Shown here piece by piece: positions 25,907 to 34,507 of a stretch of 64,000 nucleotides of DNA. Location: the NCBI RefSeq assembly GCF_002078175.1, contig NZ_MWFK01000002.1:1860001-1924000 (forward strand), given 5' to 3'. Source of the DNA: Streptomyces sp. M41(2017). Its GTDB lineage: Bacteria > Actinomycetota > Actinomycetes > Streptomycetales > Streptomycetaceae. The first letter of the stretch is position 1, and every line of letters starts with the position of its first letter. The translations under genes were made by a program, and so were the position numbers. Below the pieces are notes generated by a model. It worked only from the letters and a program-made list of their open reading frames with translations, was not told where the DNA came from and did not search any database.

Positions 25907-28522
25907 CTACTGCGGAGTCATCCGCTGCACCATGTCCGGGTGCTCCTTGAGCCAGGCGGAGACGGCGTCCTCCTCGTGCCCCTGGCCCCGCTGCTTGATC
26001 TCGCTCTCCAGGCTGCCGAGTTCGGCCTCGCTCATCCTGAAGTTCTTGATCCACTCGGTGAGCTTCGGGTACTGGCCCGGGAACTTCTTGCTGGAGATGG
26101 TGCGGATCGTGTTGCCCTCGCCGAACAGCTTCTTGTCGTCGGCGAGCTTGGTGAGCTTGTACTCGCTGTAGGCCCAGTGCGGCGACCACAGCACGACCGC
26201 GATCGGCTCCTTCTTGGCATACGCGCGCTTCAGCTCGGCGAGCATCGCGGGCGTCGAGCCGTCGACGACCTTGTACTCCTTGTCGAGGCCGTAGCCCGGA
26301 AGGACCTTCTTCTTCAGGAGGTTCATCTCACCGGTGCCCGGCTCGATCCCGATGATCTTCCCGCCGAAGGTCTTCGACTTGCCCTTGAGGTCGGCGAGGG
26401 ACTTGACGTCCTTCACGTACGAGGGCACCGCGATCTCCAGGGAGGTCGGCTTGTACCAGGTGCCGAGGTCCTTGAGGTCGTTCTTGTGCTGGTTCCAGTA
26501 ATTGGACTGGGCGTACGGCAGCCAGGCGTCGAAGTTGAGGTCGAGGTCGCCGGAGGCCAGGCCGGTGTACACCGGGCCGACGTCCATCTGCTTGAGGTTG
26601 AGCGTGTAGCCGCGACGGGCCAGCACGTTCTTCCAGAGGTAGGTGACGGCGACGTCCTCGTCCCAGGGGAACCAGGCGACGTCCACCGCGCGCTTGGCCT
26701 CGGCCGGGGCGGCGGCGGAAGCGCTCTTGACCGGGGCCAGCTTGTCGACGACACCGGGGTTCTTCTTCAGCCAGGCGCGCACGGCGTCCTGCTGCTTGCC
26801 CTTGCCGACCTTGTTGATCTCGGCTTCGAGGCCGGTGAGCTGCTTCTCGGTCATCTTGAAGTTCTTCAGCCACTGGCCGACGACCGGGTTGTCCTGCGCG
26901 AAGCCCTTGCGGGACAGCGTGTGCACGCCGTCGCCCTTGCCCCAGGCGCCCTTCGGGTCCTTGAGCTTCTTCAGCTTGTAGTCGCTGTAGGCCCAGTGCG
27001 GCGACCAGAGGGTGGCGACGATCGGCTTCTTCGCGGCGTAGTCGCGCTTCAGCTCGGCCAGCATCGCCGGCGTGGAGCTGTCGACGACCTTGTACTCCTT
27101 GTCGAGGCCGTACGCCTTGAGGACCTTGGTCTTGAGCAGGCCCATCATTCCGGCGCTGGACTCGATGCCGGTGATCTTGCCGCCGAAGGTGCCGGACTTG
27201 CCCTTGAGGTCCTCCAGGGAGTCGATGCCCTTCATGTAGGCGGGCACCGACAGCTCCAGGGACGTCGGGCCGTACCAGGAGCCCAGGTCGTCGAGCTGCT
27301 TGCCGTACTTCTTCCAGTACTGCGCGTGCGTGGTCGGCAGCCAGGAGTCGGTCTCGAAGTCGACGTCGCCCTGGGCGAGCGACGTGTAGAGCGGGCCGGC
27401 GTCGAACTGCTTGACGTCGACCTGGTAGCCGCGCTCCTCCAGGAGCTCCTTCCAGAGGAAGGTGGAGGCGACGCCCTCGTCCCAGGGGATGTAGCCGATG
27501 GTGACCTTCTTGCCCTGGCCGACGTTCTCGCCGTCGGCGGCGGTGGAGGTCGAGCCCGTGCCGCCGAAGACACCCATGCCGCCCGCGACCAGGGCGAGGA
27601 CGACGACACCCGCCATGGCCACGACGGGACGCGGGCGGTACGACCAGATCTTCAGGCCCTGTGCGGCACGCGCCTTGGCGGCGGCGCGACGGCCGAGCGG
27701 GGAGACCTGGGTGCCCAGCGCGCTGGTCATGCGGTCGAGGTAGATGGCGAGGATGACGATGGCGACGCCGGCTTCGGAGCCGAGGCCGACGTTCAGCTGG
27801 CCGATGGCCTCGTTGACGTCGCCGCCGAGACCGCCGGTGCCGACCATGCCCGCGATGGCGGCCATGGACAGGCCCAGCATGATGACCTGGTTGACGCCCG
27901 CCATGACGGTGGGGAGCGCCAGCGGAAGCTGGATGCGCAGCAGGGTGTTGCGCGGGGTGGTGCCGAACGCGTCGGCGGCCTCGACCAGTTCCTTGTCGAC
28001 CTGACGGATGCCCAGCTCGGTCATGCGGACACCGGGGGCCAGCGCGAAGATCAGGGTGGCGACGATGCCGGCGGGGGCACCGGTGCCGAAGAACAGGATC
28101 GCCGGGATGAGGTAGATCATCGCGGGCAGCGTCTGCATGAAGTCCAGCACCGGCCGGACGATGCCGCTGACCCGGTCGGAGCGGGCCGCCCAGATGCCGA
28201 CGGGCACCGAGATGACGAGGGCGATGAGCGTCGCGACGAGGACCAGCGAGAGGGTCACCATCGCGTCCTCCCACAGTTCGAGGGAGTCGATGAAGGCGAA
28301 GCCCACGAAGGTGAGGACACCGGCCGAGGTGCCGCGCAGCCAGAAGGCGATGACGGCGAAGATGCCGGCGAGGAGGAGGGGCTGGGGCGCCTGGAGGACG
28401 GCGTCGATGCCGTCGTAGGTGCCGGAGAAGACGGTCTTGAGGAAGTCGAAGAGCCACGCCATGTGGTTCAGCAGCCAGTCGACCGCGTCGTTGACCCAGT
28501 CGCCGAAGGGGATCCTAGGCAC
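25907..28522 (-). CDS. Glycine betaine/proline ABC permease fused to two substrate-binding domains
   Basis: Protein of 871 residues that combines three parts normally encoded apart. Residues 1 to about 290 are a ProW/OpuAB-type permease with several helices and the EAA loop (EAADAFGTTPRNTLLRIQLP). One further helix (about 299-320) exports the rest. Residues about 338-600 and 615-870 are two OpuAC-type binding domains that resemble each other closely (GLDKEYKVVD, STPAMLAELKR and LWSPHWAYS occur in both). Aromatic residues that form choline/betaine cages (PWDE, WLP, WSPHW) are present in each copy. GTG at 28522 overlaps the ATPase gene by 8 bp. Likely role: osmoprotectant or quaternary amine uptake. 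Confidence 0.93.
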   Translation of the reverse strand: MPRIPFGDWVNDAVDWLLNHMAWLFDFLKTVFSGTYDGIDAVLQAPQPLLLAGIFAVIAFWLRGTSAGVLTFVGFAFIDSLELWEDAMVTLSLVLVATLIALVISVPVGIWAARSDRVSGIVRPVLDFMQTLPAMIYLIPAILFFGTGAPAGIVATLIFALAPGVRMTELGIRQVDKELVEAADAFGTTPRNTLLRIQLPLALPTVMAGVNQVIMLGLSMAAIAGMVGTGGLGGDVNEAIGQLNVGLGSEAGVAIVILAIYLDRMTSALGTQVSPLGRRAAAKARAAQGLKIWSYRPRPVVAMAGVVVLALVAGGMGVFGGTGSTSTAADGENVGQGKKVTIGYIPWDEGVASTFLWKELLEERGYQVDVKQFDAGPLYTSLAQGDVDFETDSWLPTTHAQYWKKYGKQLDDLGSWYGPTSLELSVPAYMKGIDSLEDLKGKSGTFGGKITGIESSAGMMGLLKTKVLKAYGLDKEYKVVDSSTPAMLAELKRDYAAKKPIVATLWSPHWAYSDYKLKKLKDPKGAWGKGDGVHTLSRKGFAQDNPVVGQWLKNFKMTEKQLTGLEAEINKVGKGKQQDAVRAWLKKNPGVVDKLAPVKSASAAAPAEAKRAVDVAWFPWDEDVAVTYLWKNVLARRGYTLNLKQMDVGPVYTGLASGDLDLNFDAWLPYAQSNYWNQHKNDLKDLGTWYKPTSLEIAVPSYVKDVKSLADLKGKSKTFGGKIIGIEPGTGEMNLLKKKVLPGYGLDKEYKVVDGSTPAMLAELKRAYAKKEPIAVVLWSPHWAYSEYKLTKLADDKKLFGEGNTIRTISSKKFPGQYPKLTEWIKNFRMSEAELGSLESEIKQRGQGHEEDAVSAWLKEHPDMVQRMTPQ

Positions 28523-29594
28523 CGGCCTTCACCTCCTCGTTCCGCGGGCTGGGACACGGCTCGGGCGTGCCCTGCTCGTCGCCGAGGAAGCCGACGAGTC
28601 GCTGCCGGGGGACGACCCCGACGAGGGTGTGCTTCTTGTCGACGACCGCGACCGGGTGGGTGAGGCGGGCGCTGATCGCGCAGAGGTCCACGAAGGAGGT
28701 GTCCGGCGCGGCTGTCTCGCAGGCGCAGTCGGCCTCGTCGCCGCGTATCGCGGTGTCCATGACGGCGCCCGCGGTCAGGACACGCGAGCGGTCCACGTCC
28801 TGGGTGAAGGAGGCGACGTAGTCGTCGGCGGGGCGCACGAGGATGTCCTCGGCGCTGCCTATCTGGACGATGCGGCCGTCGCGCATGACGGCGATCCGGT
28901 CGCCCAGGCGCATGGCCTCGTTCAGGTCGTGGGTGATGAAGACGATGGTCTTCTTCAGCTTCTTCTGGAGCTCGATCAGCTGGTCCTGCATGTCGCGGCG
29001 GATCAGCGGGTCGAGGGCGCTGAACGACTCGTCCATGAGCAGCAGGTCGGCGTCGGTGGCGAGGGCGCGGGCGAGACCCACGCGCTGCTGCATACCGCCG
29101 GACAGCTCGTCGGGCCAGGACTTCTCCCAGCCGGCGAGCCCGGCCAGTTCGAGGGCCTTGGTCGCCCGCTCCTTGCGCTCGGCGGCCGGGACGCCCTGGA
29201 CCTCCAGGCCGTAGGCGGCGTTCTCCAGCACACTGCGGTGCGGGAACAGCGCGAAGTGCTGGAAGACCATGCTGATCTTGCGGGAGCGGACCTCGCGCAG
29301 GTCGCGGTCGCTCAGTCCGGTCAGGTCCTGGCCGTCGAAGCGCACGTGCCCGGCGGTGGGCTCCAGCAGTCCGTTGAGCATGCGCAGCAGCGTGGACTTG
29401 CCGGATCCGGACAGGCCCATGACGACGAAGATCTGGCCCGGCTCGACGGTAAAGGACGCGTCGATCACGGCGGCGGTGGTGCCGTCGGCGCGCAGTTCCT
29501 CACGGTCGACTCCGTCACGGAGCCGCTCCACGGCCGCTTCTGGTCGTCTTCCGAACACCTTGTACAGATGGTCGGCCTCAAGCCTGGATGACAC
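28515..29594 (-). CDS. Glycine betaine/proline ABC transporter ATP-binding protein (ProV/OpuAA type)
   Basis: ATPase of 359 residues. Walker A is GLSGSGKST, the Q-loop lies in FQHFALFPHRSVLENAAYG, the signature is LSGGMQQRVGLARAL and Walker B is LLLMDESFSALDP. The H-loop is FITHD. After about residue 240 comes a CBS-like region (LVRPADDYVASFTQDVDRSRVL onward) that in OpuA-type transporters senses ionic strength. It starts at GTG 29594 with GAGAGG upstream. The longer frame to 29780 crosses the promoter region. First gene of the two-gene transporter operon; divergent from the exonuclease. Confidence 0.93.
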   Translation of the reverse strand: MSSRLEADHLYKVFGRRPEAAVERLRDGVDREELRADGTTAAVIDASFTVEPGQIFVVMGLSGSGKSTLLRMLNGLLEPTAGHVRFDGQDLTGLSDRDLREVRSRKISMVFQHFALFPHRSVLENAAYGLEVQGVPAAERKERATKALELAGLAGWEKSWPDELSGGMQQRVGLARALATDADLLLMDESFSALDPLIRRDMQDQLIELQKKLKKTIVFITHDLNEAMRLGDRIAVMRDGRIVQIGSAEDILVRPADDYVASFTQDVDRSRVLTAGAVMDTAIRGDEADCACETAAPDTSFVDLCAISARLTHPVAVVDKKHTLVGVVPRQRLVGFLGDEQGTPEPCPSPRNEEVKAGA

Positions 29595-29623
29595 GTGGTG
29601 CCTCTCGGTCGGACAGGGGAACG

Positions 29624-29675
29624 GGCTGAACGAACACCCACGGCGTTCCCGACAACTGGTGACGGTTGAATGAAC
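29624..29675 (-). repeat. Two 12-bp direct repeats in the ABC operon leader
   Basis: GTTCATTCAACC (minus strand, 29664-29675) and GTTCGTTCAGCC (29624-29635) match at 10 of 12 positions and are exactly 40 bp apart. They stand between the likely promoter and the ATPase start. They may be a regulator site. Confidence 0.4.
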
Positions 29676-29761
29676 AACCGAGCCGCTCAGAGGCCGCGCC
29701 TGCCCACGCTTACACAAAGCAAACACAGGAGTGGTCCAGGTCACTGTCAGTGGCGTACGGC

Positions 29762-30703
29762 ATGATGCGGTTCGTGACACAGCAGACTCGACGACTCATG
29801 CTCCTCGACACCGCCTCGCTGTACTTCCGCGCCTATTTCGGCGTGCCGGAATCCGTGCGGGCCCCGGACGGCACACCGGTGAACGCCGTGCGCGGGCTGC
29901 TGGAGTTCATCGACCGCCTGGTCAGGGACCACCACCCGGACGACCTGGTGGCCTGCATGGACGCGGACTGGCGTCCGCAGTGGCGGGTCGACCTGATCCC
30001 GTCGTACAAGGCGCACCGCGTGGCGGTCGAGACCGAGACCGGCCCGGACGAGGAGGAGGTGCCGGACACCCTCTCGCCGCAGGTGCCCGTCATCGAGGAC
30101 GTCCTGGACGCGCTGGGCATCGCCCGCGTGGGCGTCGCGGGGTACGAGGCGGACGACGTGATCGGCACGTTCACCGGGCGCGCCACCGGCCCGGTCGACA
30201 TCGTCACCGGCGACCGCGACCTCTATCAGCTCGTCGACGACGCGCGCGGTGTGCGCGTCCTGTATCCCCTCAAGGGCGTCGGCACGCTCCAGCTCACGGA
30301 CGAGGCCTGGCTGCGCGAGAAGTACGGCGTGGACGGCGCGGGGTACGCGGATCTGGCGACACTGCGCGGCGACCCGAGCGACGGACTGCCCGGGGTGCCG
30401 GGCATCGGGGAGAAGACGGCGGCGAAACTGCTCGCGGAGTTCGGTGACCTGGCCGGGATCATGGCCGCGGTCGACGACCCGAAGGCGAAGCTGACCCCTT
30501 CGCAGCGCAAACGCCTCACGGAGTCGCGGCCCTACGTCGCCGTGGCGCCCACCGTGGTCAAGGTGGCCGGCGACGTCCCGCTGCCCGAGGTGGACACCGC
30601 ACTGCCCCGCGCCCCGCGCGACCCCGCGGCGCTGGACGAACTCGCGGCGCGCTGGGGCCTTGGTGGATCGCTGAACCGACTCCTTGCCACACTGGAGACA
30701 TAG
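29762..30703 (+). CDS. Stand-alone 5'-3' exonuclease (FEN/PolI N-terminal domain type)
   Basis: Flap-endonuclease-like 5'-3' exonuclease of about 313 residues without a polymerase domain. The metal-binding acidic residues are visible in LMLLDTASLYFRAY, ACMDADWRPQWR, GYEADDVIG and IVTGDRDLYQLV. A helix-hairpin-helix (GLPGVPGIGEKTAAKLL) binds DNA. Start codons at 29762, 29765 (ATG) and 29774 (GTG) are all possible; I use the first. The protein would remove RNA primers or flaps in replication and repair alongside PolA. It is divergent from the betaine transporter and not obviously part of an operon. Confidence 0.92.
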   Translation: MMRFVTQQTRRLMLLDTASLYFRAYFGVPESVRAPDGTPVNAVRGLLEFIDRLVRDHHPDDLVACMDADWRPQWRVDLIPSYKAHRVAVETETGPDEEEVPDTLSPQVPVIEDVLDALGIARVGVAGYEADDVIGTFTGRATGPVDIVTGDRDLYQLVDDARGVRVLYPLKGVGTLQLTDEAWLREKYGVDGAGYADLATLRGDPSDGLPGVPGIGEKTAAKLLAEFGDLAGIMAAVDDPKAKLTPSQRKRLTESRPYVAVAPTVVKVAGDVPLPEVDTALPRAPRDPAALDELAARWGLGGSLNRLLATLET

Positions 30704-30767
30704 CGGAACCCTTCCGGCATAACTGGTGGCGCTCACGCATAGGTGCCACCAAGGAGGGAGTGCTAAC

Positions 30768-30786
30768 TTAGGTAAGCCTAACTATG
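30768..30786 (+). promoter_or_regulatory. Iron box (DmdR/IdeR-type operator)
   Basis: TTAGGTAAGCCTAAC plus four bases matches the 19-bp DtxR-family consensus (TTAGGTTAGCCTAACCTAA) at about 15 positions. It lies 18 bp upstream of the siderophore-interacting protein start, so repression under iron-replete conditions is expected. Confidence 0.75.
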
Positions 30787-30803
30787 TTGACCAGGAGGCA
30801 GTG

Positions 30804-31640
30804 ATGGCAGAGCGCCCGGAACGCAAGCCCAGGAAGCCGCACTCCGCGACGGTCGTCCGCACCGAGCGGCTGACCCCGCACATGCAGCGGGTCGTGCTGG
30901 GCGGCGAGGGCCTCGCCGACTTCGCCGCGGGCACCAGCACGGACCATTACGTGAAGCTGCTCTTCGGCGCCGAGGGCGTGACCTATCCGGAGCCCTTCGA
31001 CCCACAGCGCATCCGGGAGGAGTTCCCCCGCGAGCACTGGCCGGTGACCCGCACGTACACCGTGCGCGCCTGGGACCCCGCGGTTCGCGAGCTGACCCTG
31101 GACTTCGTGGTGCACGGCGACGAAGGACTCGCCGGCCCCTGGGCGTTGAAGGTGCAGCCGGGCGAGGTCGTCCATTTCATGGGCCCCGGTGGCGCCTACG
31201 CTCCGGACACCGAGGCCGACTGGCATCTGCTCGCCGGTGACGAGAGCGCGCTGCCGGCCATCGCCGCCGCGCTGGAGTCGCTGCCCGACGGCTCCGTCGT
31301 CCGCGCCTTCGTCGAGGTCTCGGACGCCGAGGAGGAGCAGAAGATCGACTCCGACGTGGACGTCGTCTGGCTGCACCGCGGGGACCGGCCGGTCGGCAGG
31401 GCCCTGGTGGAGGCCGTACGCGGGCTGGAGTTCCCGGCGGGCCGGGTGCACGCGTTCGTCCACGGCGAGGCGGGCTTCGTCAAGGAACTGCGCAAACTGC
31501 TGCGCGTCGAACGGGAGATCCCGCGCGACGACCTGTCCATCTCGGGCTACTGGCGCCTCGGCCACAACGAGGACGGCTGGCAGGCGTCGAAGCGGGAGTG
31601 GAACGCCCAGGTGGAGGCGGAGCAGGAGACGTCGGCCTGA
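30804..31640 (+). CDS. Siderophore-interacting FAD-dependent ferric reductase
   Basis: Cytosolic flavoprotein of 278 residues of the SIP/ViuB family, which reduces ferric siderophores to release iron. The N-terminal FAD-binding barrel includes VTRTYTVRAWDP (the RxYT motif) and FMGPGGAYAP. The C-terminal SIP domain has HLLAGDESALPAIAAALE and ends ISGYWRLGHNEDGWQASKREWN, the typical Trp-rich family end. The ATG at 30804 follows a strong CAGGAGG. The gene carries an iron box at 30768-30786 and a hairpin terminator, so it is a monocistronic, iron-regulated unit. Confidence 0.95.
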   Translation: MAERPERKPRKPHSATVVRTERLTPHMQRVVLGGEGLADFAAGTSTDHYVKLLFGAEGVTYPEPFDPQRIREEFPREHWPVTRTYTVRAWDPAVRELTLDFVVHGDEGLAGPWALKVQPGEVVHFMGPGGAYAPDTEADWHLLAGDESALPAIAAALESLPDGSVVRAFVEVSDAEEEQKIDSDVDVVWLHRGDRPVGRALVEAVRGLEFPAGRVHAFVHGEAGFVKELRKLLRVEREIPRDDLSISGYWRLGHNEDGWQASKREWNAQVEAEQETSA

Positions 31641-31666
31641 CACCCGGCACCCCAGCAGGCAGCACC

Positions 31667-31701
31667 CAGGAGGCGGCGACCGCGACGCGGGCCGCCTCCT
31701 G
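31667..31701 (+). terminator. Hairpin terminator after the SIP gene
   Basis: Perfect 11-bp stem, CAGGAGGCGGC with GCCGCCTCCTG, and a 13-base loop, 26 bp after the stop codon. Confidence 0.7.
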
Positions 31702-31992
31702 ACGTATGCGCGGGGGTCGGACCACCCCCCGCGACCATGCTGAAGCGATGAACCGGCCTGCCCCCACGGAGAGTTGACGCCGCGCCATACCGCGCACCCG
31801 GCTGCGGGCCGCAGCCGCCTCACGCACGGCCACGGGCGCGGGCGCCGGGCGACTCCGACCTCCCGGCGGTCCCGTGAGGACTTCGGCCCGTCGCCGACAC
31901 GGCCGCGTCACGCGAGCGAAACAGGGCCTCCCTAATTTCTGTCACCCGACAGGAATCCCGTTCGCCCTTCCGCGCCGAAGGCAGGTGCCGCC
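31702..31992 (+). other. Permease promoter region
   Basis: Together with the terminator just before it, this is a gene-free stretch of about 350 bp. The right-hand end contains the TetR-type operator and a TAATTT that could be the -10 of the permease promoter. Nothing else recognisable is present. Confidence 0.5.
31935..31956 (+). promoter_or_regulatory. TetR-type operator copy in front of the APC permease
   Basis: ATTTCTGTC, spacer ACCC, GACAGGAAT: the same palindrome as at 40215-40236 with one mismatch in the right arm. The preceding bases CCCTA are also identical. It overlaps the putative -10 TAATTT and ends 36 bp before the permease start. Confidence 0.75.
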
Positions 31993-33543
31993 GTGACCAC
32001 CACCGCTCCCTCCGACGTACGCCCCGACCCGCCGCAGTCCCCCGACGACCGCTCCCTGAACGCGTTCGGCTACCGCCAGGAGCTGCACCGCAGCCTCGGC
32101 CGGTACGCCTCGTTCGCCGCCGGTTTCTCCTTCATCTCCGTCCTCACGACGGTCTTCCAGTTCTTCGCGTTCGGCTACGCCTTCGGCGGTCCCGTCTTCT
32201 TCTGGACCTGGCCGGCCGTCCTGATCGGCCAGCTCGCGGTGGCGGCCTGCTTCGCCGAACTCGCCGCGCGCTACCCGATCTCCGGCGCGATCTACCAGTG
32301 GTCCTCGCGCCTGTCGAACCTCTCCTTCGGCTGGTTCGCGGGCTGGATCATGGTGATCGGACAGGTCGTGGTGGTGGCCGCCGCCGCGCTGGCGCTGCAG
32401 ATGGTGCTGCCCGCGATCTGGTCCGGTTTCCAGCTCGTGGGCGACGACCCCGCCCCGACCAGCCCGGACGGCGCGGCCAACGCGGCGGTGCTCGGCGTCG
32501 TCCTGCTCGTCCTCACCACTTTGGTCAACGTCCTCGACAACCGCGTGATGTCCCTGGTCAACCGGATCGGCGTCACCGCCGAGATCATCGGCGCCGTCCT
32601 CATCATCGTGCTGCTGCTCACCCACTCCGAGCGCTCCCCGGGCATCACCTTCCACACCGGCGCGGGCGGGACGGGTCTGCTCGGCGCGCTGATGGTGGGC
32701 TCGTTCATGGCCGCGTACGTGATGATCGGCTTCGACAGTGCCGGTGAGATGAGCGAGGAGACCCACAACCCCCGCCGCACCGCGCCCCGTACGATCCTCA
32801 CCGCCCTCGGCGCGGCCGGCCTGCTCGGCGGGCTGATCGTGCTCGGCGGGCTGCTCGCCGCCCCGAGCCTCACCGACGGCCGCCTCGGCGTCGACGGCCT
32901 CAGCTACGTCCTCACGAGCAGCCTGGGCGACGGCGTGGGCCGCGCGCTGCTCGCCGACGTGGTGGTGGCCGTCGCGGTGGCCACCCTGGCGATCCAGACC
33001 GCCGCCTGCCGGATGCTGTTCTCGATGGCGCGCGACCGGCAGCTCCCCTTCTCGGGGCGGCTCGCGAAGGTCGACCCGCGCACCGGCATGCCGAGCGCGC
33101 CCGCCCTGGTCGTCGGCGTCCTCGCGGCCGCGCTGCTCCTCCTGAACTTCGCCTCGCCGGACGCGTTCCTCGCCATCGGCACCACCTGCATCGTGATGCT
33201 GTACCTCGCCTACGCGATGGTCACCGGCCCCCTGCTGGTGCGCAGGCTGCGCGGACAGTTCACCGCCGACGGCACGGACGAGACGGGCGCCCCGCTCTTC
33301 TCCCTCGGCCGCTGGGGCGTCCCGGTCAACGCGCTCGCCCTTCTCTACGGCCTCTTCATGACCGTCAACCTCGCCTGGCCGCGCGCCACGGTGTACGACC
33401 CGGCGGGCGGGCACTGGTACTTCCAGTGGTTCACCCTGCTCTTCCTCGGCGTCACCCTGGTCGCCGGTGCGGCGTACCGCGCGTACCGGGCGCGGGCGGC
33501 GGCACCGGAGGCGGCCGCGGCGGTCCCGGCCTCGTACGCTTGA
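31993..33543 (+). CDS. APC superfamily permease, urea/guanidine carboxylase-associated type
   Basis: Amino acid-polyamine-organocation transporter of 516 residues with about 12 helices. The first helices carry SFAAGFSFISVLTTVFQFF and FAELAARYPISGAIYQWSSRL, and the G-rich loop GFDSAGEMSEETHNPRRTAPR is typical of the branch found beside urea carboxylase genes. The start is GTG at 31993. In most genomes such a permease lies next to the carboxylase; here it is 6.7 kb from it, beyond the rar operon. It shares the carboxylase operon's operator, so it most likely imports the same substrate (urea or guanidine). An RluA-like gene follows 4 bp downstream. Confidence 0.9.
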   Translation: MTTTAPSDVRPDPPQSPDDRSLNAFGYRQELHRSLGRYASFAAGFSFISVLTTVFQFFAFGYAFGGPVFFWTWPAVLIGQLAVAACFAELAARYPISGAIYQWSSRLSNLSFGWFAGWIMVIGQVVVVAAAALALQMVLPAIWSGFQLVGDDPAPTSPDGAANAAVLGVVLLVLTTLVNVLDNRVMSLVNRIGVTAEIIGAVLIIVLLLTHSERSPGITFHTGAGGTGLLGALMVGSFMAAYVMIGFDSAGEMSEETHNPRRTAPRTILTALGAAGLLGGLIVLGGLLAAPSLTDGRLGVDGLSYVLTSSLGDGVGRALLADVVVAVAVATLAIQTAACRMLFSMARDRQLPFSGRLAKVDPRTGMPSAPALVVGVLAAALLLLNFASPDAFLAIGTTCIVMLYLAYAMVTGPLLVRRLRGQFTADGTDETGAPLFSLGRWGVPVNALALLYGLFMTVNLAWPRATVYDPAGGHWYFQWFTLLFLGVTLVAGAAYRAYRARAAAPEAAAAVPASYA

Positions 33544-33547
33544 CCAG

Positions 33548-34507
33548 GTGAGACGCAAGCCCCGGATCCCGCCCTCTCCCCTCCCGCAGCGCCACGGGGT
33601 CGACCCCGTGCGGATCAGGCTGCCGCGGGAGGGGAGCCGGGCCACCGTGCGGGAGCACCTCGTGGAGCGGCTCGCGGCCGGGGACGGGGTCGTCGACGCG
33701 ATGCTCGGCGACGGGCTGTTCGTCGGCGAGGACGGCCGGCCGGTGACGGCCACGACGGCCTACGTGCCGGGGATGTTCGTGTGGTTCCACCGGGAGCTGC
33801 CGGACGAGGAGCGGGTGCCGTTCCCGGTGGAGGTGGTGTACCGCGACGAGCACATCGTGGTCGCCGACAAGCCGCACTTCCTCGCCACCACCCCGCGCGG
33901 CAGCCACGTGGCCGAAACGGCCCTGGCGCGGCTGCGGCGGGAGCTGGAGCTGCCGGAGCTGGGCGCGGCACACCGTCTGGACCGGCTGACCGCGGGCCTG
34001 GTGCTGTTCACCGTGCTGCCCGGGGAACGCGGCGCCTACCAGTCGCTGTTCCGGGACCGGCTGATCGCCAAGGAGTACGAGGCCGTGGCTCCGTACGATC
34101 CCGGTCTCGTCCTCCCCCGCACGGTGCGCAGCCGCATTCTCAAGGAGCGCGGCGTGATGGCCGCCCGCGAGGTGGCGGGCGAGCCGAACGCCGTCACCCG
34201 GGTGGAACTGGCGGAGCACCGAGGCGGACTCGGGCGTTACCGGCTCACGCCGAGCACCGGGCAGACCCACCAACTCCGCGTCCACATGACGGCGTTGGGT
34301 GTGCCGCTGCTGGGTGATCCGCTCTACCCGGAGGTGACCGGGCCGGTGCCGGCCGGTGACTTCCGGCGTCCGCTGCAACTGCTGGCGCGGGCGCTGGAGT
34401 TCACCGATCCGGTCACCGGACGGGCCCATCGGTTCGTCAGTGGGCGGGAGTTAGAGGCGTGGGCCGCGTACGACGCCTGGTCGGCGGGCCCGGTCGGGGA
34501 TCAGTAG
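33548..34507 (+). CDS. RluA family RNA pseudouridine synthase, with a TTA codon
   Basis: Pseudouridine synthase of 319 residues. The catalytic Asp is in AAHRLDRLTAGLVLF. The C-terminal motif TGQTHQLRVHMTALGVPLLGDPLYP is diagnostic for RluA/RsuA-type enzymes. The substrate (rRNA or tRNA) is unknown. It starts at GTG 33548, 4 bp after the permease stop, so it is co-transcribed with the permease. Residue 302 is encoded by TTA (34451-34453), the rare leucine codon read only by the developmentally regulated bldA tRNA in Streptomyces. Its last 7 bp overlap the convergent P450 gene. Confidence 0.9.
   Translation: MRRKPRIPPSPLPQRHGVDPVRIRLPREGSRATVREHLVERLAAGDGVVDAMLGDGLFVGEDGRPVTATTAYVPGMFVWFHRELPDEERVPFPVEVVYRDEHIVVADKPHFLATTPRGSHVAETALARLRRELELPELGAAHRLDRLTAGLVLFTVLPGERGAYQSLFRDRLIAKEYEAVAPYDPGLVLPRTVRSRILKERGVMAAREVAGEPNAVTRVELAEHRGGLGRYRLTPSTGQTHQLRVHMTALGVPLLGDPLYPEVTGPVPAGDFRRPLQLLARALEFTDPVTGRAHRFVSGRELEAWAAYDAWSAGPVGDQ

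Noticed and set aside
31942..33753. 603-codon minus-strand frame opposite the permease
   Set aside because: Shadow of the permease gene: highly charged composition, no domain and no RBS, while the opposite strand shows a clear transporter.
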